Positions 54,472 to 58,162 of a DNA stretch of 58,162 nt are shown one piece after another. The DNA is from Thalassotalea sp. (GTDB taxonomy: Bacteria > Pseudomonadota > Gammaproteobacteria > Enterobacterales > Alteromonadaceae). The DNA lies in the NCBI GenBank assembly GCA_029237915.1, contig JAQWHD010000053.1, forward strand, positions 1 through 58,162. The letters are read 5' to 3'. Position 1 is the first letter of the stretch. Every line of letters starts with the position of its first letter. The position numbers and the translations under genes were made by a program. The notes beneath the pieces are model-generated. The model did not search any database and was not told where the DNA came from. It saw only the letters and a list, made by a program, of their open reading frames with translations.

Positions 54472-55629
54472 ATGAAGAAAATGAATTTATCATTAACCGA
54501 AGAACAACAAATGATCCAAGACATGGCGAAAAAATTCGCTGAGTCAGAATTAGCCCCAGTTGCTGCAAAATTAGATGAAACGGGTGATCAACAAATTTTC
54601 CAAGCCAATTTAGCAAGCTTAGCTGAATTAGGTTTTATGGGCTTAAATATTAAAGCCGAATATGGCGGAGTTGAAGCAGGCACGGTTGCTTTTTCTCTGG
54701 CTATTACCGAAATTGCTCGAGCTTGTGCTTCTACAGCTGTAACTACTTCAGTAACCAATATGGTAGCAGAAGTGATTCAAGCAGTAGGGAACGAAGAGCA
54801 AAAACAAAATTACTTACCAAAAATTTGTTCTGGTGAATATTTAGCTGGCGGCTTTTGTTTAACTGAACCTAGTGCAGGCTCTGATCCCGCAGGTATGAAA
54901 ACCACAGCAGATAAAGATGGTGATGACTACATTCTAAATGGCAGTAAAATTTATATTACTAGCGGCACTATCGCAGGTGTATTTGTGGTTTGGGCGGTTA
55001 CTGATAGCCAAGCACGCAAAGGTAAAGGCATTTCATGTTTCTTAGTAGAAGCAGGTACTCCTGGTATGACTATTGGTAAAAATGAAGACAAAATGGGACA
55101 AAAAGCGTCTCCTACTAATGAAGTTCATTTTGAAAACTGTCGCGTTCCGGCTTCAGCTATGATGGGTCAAGAAAATAAAGGTTTTGGAATTGCGGTAGGC
55201 GAGTTAGCCGGTGGTCGCATAGGTATTGGTTCATTAGCGTTAGGTGTTGGGTTAGCGGCTCTTGATTATGCTCGTGATTATATTAAAGAGCGTAAACAAT
55301 TTGGCCAGCCATTAAGTAATTTCCAAGGTTTACAGTGGATGCTCGCAGAGCGTTATACCGATATGGAAGCAGCTCGTTTATTACTAATGAGCGCAGCAAG
55401 CACTAAAGAGCAAGGTTTACCGTTTGGTACTCAAGCGTCTATGGCCAAACTGTACGCTTCAGAGAAAGGTAATCAAGCTTGTTACGATGCATTGCAATTA
55501 CTCGGCGGTGCAGGGTACATCAAAGAATACCCATTAGAGCGTATGGCTCGTGATATCCGTATAACTTCAATCTATGAAGGTACTAGCGAAATTCAAAAAG
55601 TAATTATCGCACGGGACGTACTAGCTTAA
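54472..55629 (+). CDS. Acyl-CoA dehydrogenase (short/branched-chain type)
   Basis: A 385-aa FAD enzyme that oxidises an acyl-CoA to the 2-enoyl-CoA. Signatures are GGFCLTEPSAGSDPAGMKT, the FAD-binding YITSGTIAG segment, RKQFGQPLSNFQGLQWMLAE and the C-terminal catalytic-glutamate region ITSIYEGTSEIQKVI. The start is ATG at 54472 or 54481; a TTG further upstream seems unlikely. Substrate preference is unknown; context with scoAB and thiolase suggests short-chain or branched-chain acyl-CoA. Confidence 0.92.
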   Translation: MKKMNLSLTEEQQMIQDMAKKFAESELAPVAAKLDETGDQQIFQANLASLAELGFMGLNIKAEYGGVEAGTVAFSLAITEIARACASTAVTTSVTNMVAEVIQAVGNEEQKQNYLPKICSGEYLAGGFCLTEPSAGSDPAGMKTTADKDGDDYILNGSKIYITSGTIAGVFVVWAVTDSQARKGKGISCFLVEAGTPGMTIGKNEDKMGQKASPTNEVHFENCRVPASAMMGQENKGFGIAVGELAGGRIGIGSLALGVGLAALDYARDYIKERKQFGQPLSNFQGLQWMLAERYTDMEAARLLLMSAASTKEQGLPFGTQASMAKLYASEKGNQACYDALQLLGGAGYIKEYPLERMARDIRITSIYEGTSEIQKVIIARDVLA

Positions 55630-55662
55630 TTACAGATAGTATTAACGTTAGTATTCCAGATC

Positions 55663-55696
55663 AAAGCCACTTAGTTTAAAACAAGTGGCTTTTTTA
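55663..55696 (+). terminator. Terminator of the acyl-CoA dehydrogenase gene
   Basis: A 10-bp stem AAAGCCACTT/AAGTGGCTTT with a 10-nt loop, followed by a T-run. Confidence 0.92.
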
Positions 55697-55784
55697 TTGT
55701 CTTAAAAATACAACTAACTATTTCTTTAATAAAGGCCAGCAGGTAGTATTCTTTTTATATTTATTACCTTATAAGAAAAAGATC

Positions 55785-56267
55785 ATGTCTACAGAAATTC
55801 TGATTGCCGATTATCAAAACCCACAGCATTGCGCTGATTTAATGTACTTACTTAATGAGTATGCAAAAGATCCTATGGGCGGCGGGGCACCATTAAGTCA
55901 ATATTCTCAACAGCATTTATGTGAAAAATTAGCAAAACAAACAAATGTGTTTTCACTACTTTGTTATGTTGATGGCGTACCTGCTGCAATTTGCAATTGC
56001 GTGGAAGGCTTTTCAACCTTTAAAGCCAAACCGCTATTAAACATTCATGATATGGGGGTTGTTAATGAATTTAGAGGCAAAGGCTTAAGTCAGTTATTAA
56101 TGAGCAAGGTTGATCAAATAGCAAAAGAGAAAGACTGCTGCAAGGTGACTCTAGAAGTTTTAGAAGGTAATCATGTTGCAAAAAACAGCTACATTAAATA
56201 TGGTTTTACTGGCTATGAACTTGACCCTGAAATGGGTAAAGCGATGTTTTGGGAAAAAGTGTTATAA
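55785..56267 (+). CDS. GNAT-family acetyltransferase
   Basis: A 160-aa GNAT enzyme. The acetyl-CoA loop is in GVVNEFRGKGLSQLLM (R-G-K-G-L-S), with beta5 CKVTLEVLEGNHVAKNSYIKYGFTGYE. The substrate is unknown. Unrelated in sequence to the acetyltransferase at 7184-7828 beyond the fold. Convergent with the S4-domain gene across a bidirectional terminator. Confidence 0.87.
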   Translation: MSTEILIADYQNPQHCADLMYLLNEYAKDPMGGGAPLSQYSQQHLCEKLAKQTNVFSLLCYVDGVPAAICNCVEGFSTFKAKPLLNIHDMGVVNEFRGKGLSQLLMSKVDQIAKEKDCCKVTLEVLEGNHVAKNSYIKYGFTGYELDPEMGKAMFWEKVL

Positions 56268-56343
56268 CTGCTTAGTTTAGGTATCTAGCTTTAAAATCAG
56301 GCCTTTAATTGTAATGGTTTAGCTTCATACTCCTAAAATATAA

Positions 56344-56375
56344 ATGATAAGGTTTAAATTTTTAAACCTTATCAT
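56344..56375. terminator. Bidirectional terminator, 15-bp perfect stem
   Basis: Arms 56344-56358 and 56361-56375 are exact inverted repeats between two convergent genes. It is AT-rich, so moderate strength is likely. Confidence 0.75.
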
Positions 56376-56406
56376 TAGTACCAGTAGCAATAGCCAAGTT
56401 TAACCA

Positions 56407-56895
56407 TTAAAAAGAGATAGATTTTCGACCTGTTCTACTGTTTTTCTTCGATGATGGCTTACCTTCCTTCGCAGCTGGTTTCTCTTTATTAGTTTTAGAG
56501 CCAGTTTTAGAGCCACCTTTTGATTTTTTAGCTTTATTCTTGTTATCAGACTGTTTAGCTTTATTTGTTGGTTTAAACTGTTCTTTATTTTCTGTAAAGC
56601 TATTCGCCTGTTCGACCTCATTGAATTTTTCAACTTGCTCGAGTGGCATTAGCTCATCTTCTGTTGTTTCTCTGAGTAACGGCATGATGGCTTCACCGTT
56701 AAATTGCACAACATCTTCAAAGTAAACCTTTTTACGTTTTTGATATTCAACTTCACCATTTAAATATACGTAACCTTCACTAATCACCATTTTAGCTTCG
56801 CCGCCGCCGCCAACTAAGTTTGCTATTTTTAATAATTTGCACAGCTCAATAGGTTCAGCATCAACATCTATGACTAAAACTTCAATTTCTTCCAA
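56407..56895 (-). CDS. S4-domain RNA-binding protein with basic tail
   Basis: A 162-aa protein. Residues 1-72 form an S4 domain similar to YbcJ (EPIELCKLLKIANLVGGGGE and AKMVISEGYVYLNGEVEYQK, then KKVYFEDVVQFNGE). The rest is a low-complexity extension ending in about 55 residues dominated by Lys, Ser and Gly. The S4 fold binds structured RNA and the tail would add non-specific affinity. YbcJ itself is about 70 aa, so the tail is an addition. An overlapping frame on the same strand (56400-56633) is treated as a shadow. Confidence 0.85.
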   Translation of the reverse strand: MEEIEVLVIDVDAEPIELCKLLKIANLVGGGGEAKMVISEGYVYLNGEVEYQKRKKVYFEDVVQFNGEAIMPLLRETTEDELMPLEQVEKFNEVEQANSFTENKEQFKPTNKAKQSDNKNKAKKSKGGSKTGSKTNKEKPAAKEGKPSSKKNSRTGRKSISF

Positions 56896-56956
56896 GGTAT
56901 TTTCCAGTATTTACATATAAATGGTATATGAGACATAGTTTATCACTCCCATAAAA

Positions 56957-56990
56957 AAACACCCAAGGTATTTATATACATTGGGTGTTT
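56957..56990 (-). terminator. Terminator of the DUF3718 gene
   Basis: A 10-bp stem AAACACCCAA/TTGGGTGTTT with 14-nt loop; on the minus strand a T-run follows. Confidence 0.85.
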
Positions 56991-57068
56991 TGGACTTACT
57001 TTATAGGAATTAAACTAATTGACAGATCAGATCATACCTAAGGGAGTAATACTTTTACTAAAGTGTGT

Positions 57069-57431
57069 CTATGGCGCTACAATAAAGCTTACAGAGTAAG
57101 TTACTGTCTCTGTTGCTGCTAAATCTGTAATGCTAGATTCACCAATAGAGTTGCTCATGTGTTGTGCTGTTTTATTAGCGCCGTTGTTTTGAGCAAAAGT
57201 GATAATATCTTCACCATTACATACAACGCCTAGTGCAACAGTTTTCTCTTTTAAGCGGTATTCTTTTAACGTTTTCTTTAACGTTGCTGTACTATCGCTC
57301 ATTGCAGCCTTACATGTATCAACTAATGCCGACTCCATGTAATCGCTCATACCTTCAGCACTGCTATTAAAGCTCATAAGAGTTGCGCCTGCGAATAAAA
57401 TACTTGTAGTGATTTGAGTTAAAGTTTTCAT
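57069..57431 (-). CDS. DUF3718 exported small protein
   Basis: A 120-aa protein with signal peptide ending near FNSSA-EG. The mature domain has the DUF3718 pattern VDTCKAAMSDSTATLKKTLKE, then VALGVVCNGEDIITFAQNNG and ANKTAQHM, with two cysteines that could form a disulfide. Periplasmic, function unknown. Confidence 0.82.
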   Translation of the reverse strand: MKTLTQITTSILFAGATLMSFNSSAEGMSDYMESALVDTCKAAMSDSTATLKKTLKEYRLKEKTVALGVVCNGEDIITFAQNNGANKTAQHMSNSIGESSITDLAATETVTYSVSFIVAP

Positions 57432-57800
57432 AGTTTTCTTCCTGTTTTATTAATATAAAGTTTTAGTAAATTTATTTTGTATAACTGTATAGATGAAGAG
57501 TAGCCCGAAAAGGTTGGAATTATTTAATCGTGGATGTTACAAAGTGTTGCGCCTCGTTAACATTAAATTAACAAGGTTTTGTGTGTAAGTTTATGATTCA
57601 ATTAAATTTAGACTGTTATTTTGTGTTGTTAATGACTTTGTTGCTGAATAATTATTTACATTCGGCTTTAGAAATACATACTTCATTAATACATTTAGTA
57701 GTAATGAGTGTTTTTTTATGAAAAATTGATGGTCAGACAAGCAATTTGTATTAAAAAACAGCAGACAGGTAAATAAACACAAAATAATGCAAACTTAGTG
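57432..57800. other. Intergenic region before the tRNA-Val array
   Basis: No gene supported. It contains a weak hairpin CCTCGTTAA/TTAACAAGG (57552-57576, one mismatch) followed by TTTT. The rest is AT-rich. Confidence 0.35.
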
Positions 57801-57828
57801 TTGACAGTTTTTTCATGATCCCTATAAT
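57801..57828 (+). promoter_or_regulatory. Consensus promoter of the tRNA-Val array
   Basis: TTGACA (57801-57806), a 16-bp spacer and TATAAT (57823-57828): both hexamers match the sigma-70 consensus exactly. The start is expected near 57835, about 11 nt before the first tRNA. Confidence 0.92.
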
Positions 57829-57845
57829 ACGCAACCACAAAGACT

Positions 57846-57921
57846 GGACGATTAGCTCAGTTGGGAGAGCATCGCCCTTACAAGGCGAGGGTCACTGGTT
57901 CGAGCCCAGTATCGTCCACCA
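57846..57921 (+). tRNA. tRNA-Val (anticodon TAC), first copy
   Basis: A 76-nt cloverleaf with encoded CCA. Acceptor GGACGAT/ATCGTCC; anticodon loop CTTACAA within CGCC/GGCG gives TAC; T-loop GTTCGAGCC. Confidence 0.97.
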
Positions 57922-57963
57922 TTCTTTGTTTTAAGTTTTACTTGATAGATATGAAGTTGTTGG

Positions 57964-58041
57964 AAGTGTCTAGTTAGAGAGCATCGCCCCCTAATATAAG
58001 CGCACGAGGATATCAGGCTACAAGCCCAGTATCGTCCACCA
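57964..58041 (+). pseudogene. Decayed tRNA-Val copy
   Basis: It keeps AGAGCATCGCCC (D-arm to anticodon stem) and AGCCCAGTATCGTCCACCA with the following ATTCTTTGTTTTAAGT, but the 5' acceptor strand is lost and the anticodon loop is scrambled, so no cloverleaf can form. Confidence 0.85.
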
Positions 58042-58100
58042 TTCTTTGTTTTAAGTACTATTTTAAACATTGTGTCTTTGTAATTGATTTGAAATTGTTT

Positions 58101-58162
58101 GGACGATTAGCTCAGTTGGGAGAGCATCGCCCTTACAAGGCGAGGGTCACTGGTTCGAGCCC
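58101..58162 (+). tRNA. tRNA-Val (anticodon TAC), cut by window end
   Basis: The first 62 nt are identical to the tRNA at 57846-57921; the T-arm and acceptor 3' strand lie beyond the edge. Confidence 0.93.

Noticed and set aside
56400..56633. Lysine-rich 77-codon frame within the S4-domain gene
   Set aside because: It is an alternate frame of the low-complexity tail of the S4 protein, without its own start signals.
57852..58070. Open frame of 72 codons antisense to the tRNA-Val array
   Set aside because: It is made of repeated antisense tRNA sequence (YWARTSDPRLVR type), a well-known false protein.

Overview
The window is chromosomal DNA from an AT-rich marine gammaproteobacterium. Gene content and protein style (Syd, Xni, PpnN, E. 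coli-length QueF, MiaE, YggX/MutY next to YggL/TrmB, two DUF3192 proteins, VF530, DUF3718) point to Alteromonadales, most likely Colwelliaceae (Colwellia/Thalassotalea type). This placement is inferred from protein resemblance; no database was searched. No phage, insertion sequence, rRNA or CRISPR array was seen.

Layout. 1-6.3 kb: NAD-type isocitrate dehydrogenase, a small DUF3192 protein, xni, ppnN and queF on the minus strand, with syd divergent. 6.4-10.5 kb: small genes, tandem repeats, and a 770-bp gap holding a strong candidate CsrB/RsmZ-type regulatory RNA with its own GacA/UvrY-like box. 10.7-14.5 kb: a TSUP exporter and a TakP-like TRAP transporter. 14.8-15.55 kb: a tRNA-Phe/tRNA-Thr array with a decayed third Thr copy. 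15.7-22.4 kb: yggX-mutY, yggL, trmB, mgsA, a conserved unknown and the anaerobic ribonucleotide reductase operon nrdG-nrdD, which has a textbook FNR class II promoter.

22.7-35.7 kb is a DNA-maintenance block: sbcD-sbcC, a DnaQ-like exonuclease, a HAD phosphatase, a DUF3365 heme protein, then a tightly overlapping four-gene operon. That operon encodes an SMC-like ATPase, an MksE-like and an MksF-like subunit and a Toprim nuclease. It looks like an MksBEFG/Wadjet-type system with the ATPase gene first, and it is the best candidate in the window for an under-described system. 35.7-58 kb: surface-repeat protein, glycosyltransferase, Amt transporter, cysteine-free sirtuin, miaE, a lipoprotein, a MacAB-like ABC exporter operon, VF530 protein, Bax-like glucosaminidase, outer-membrane phospholipase A, a pentapeptide-repeat potassium channel, a ketone-body/short-chain acyl-CoA operon (scoA-scoB-thiolase) divergent from an acyl-CoA dehydrogenase, and a tRNA-Val array running off the right edge.

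Shared themes: several intergenic gaps carry repeats. These are two REP-like palindromes, with one arm matching the end of a coding gene, a second dispersed repeat family in at least three gaps (one copy inside the decayed tRNA-Thr), and three unrelated short tandem arrays. Transcription units are mostly separated by clear hairpin terminators, listed individually. Gene functions are assigned from motifs and remembered family sequences; start codons were revised where a Shine-Dalgarno or promoter site argued for it.
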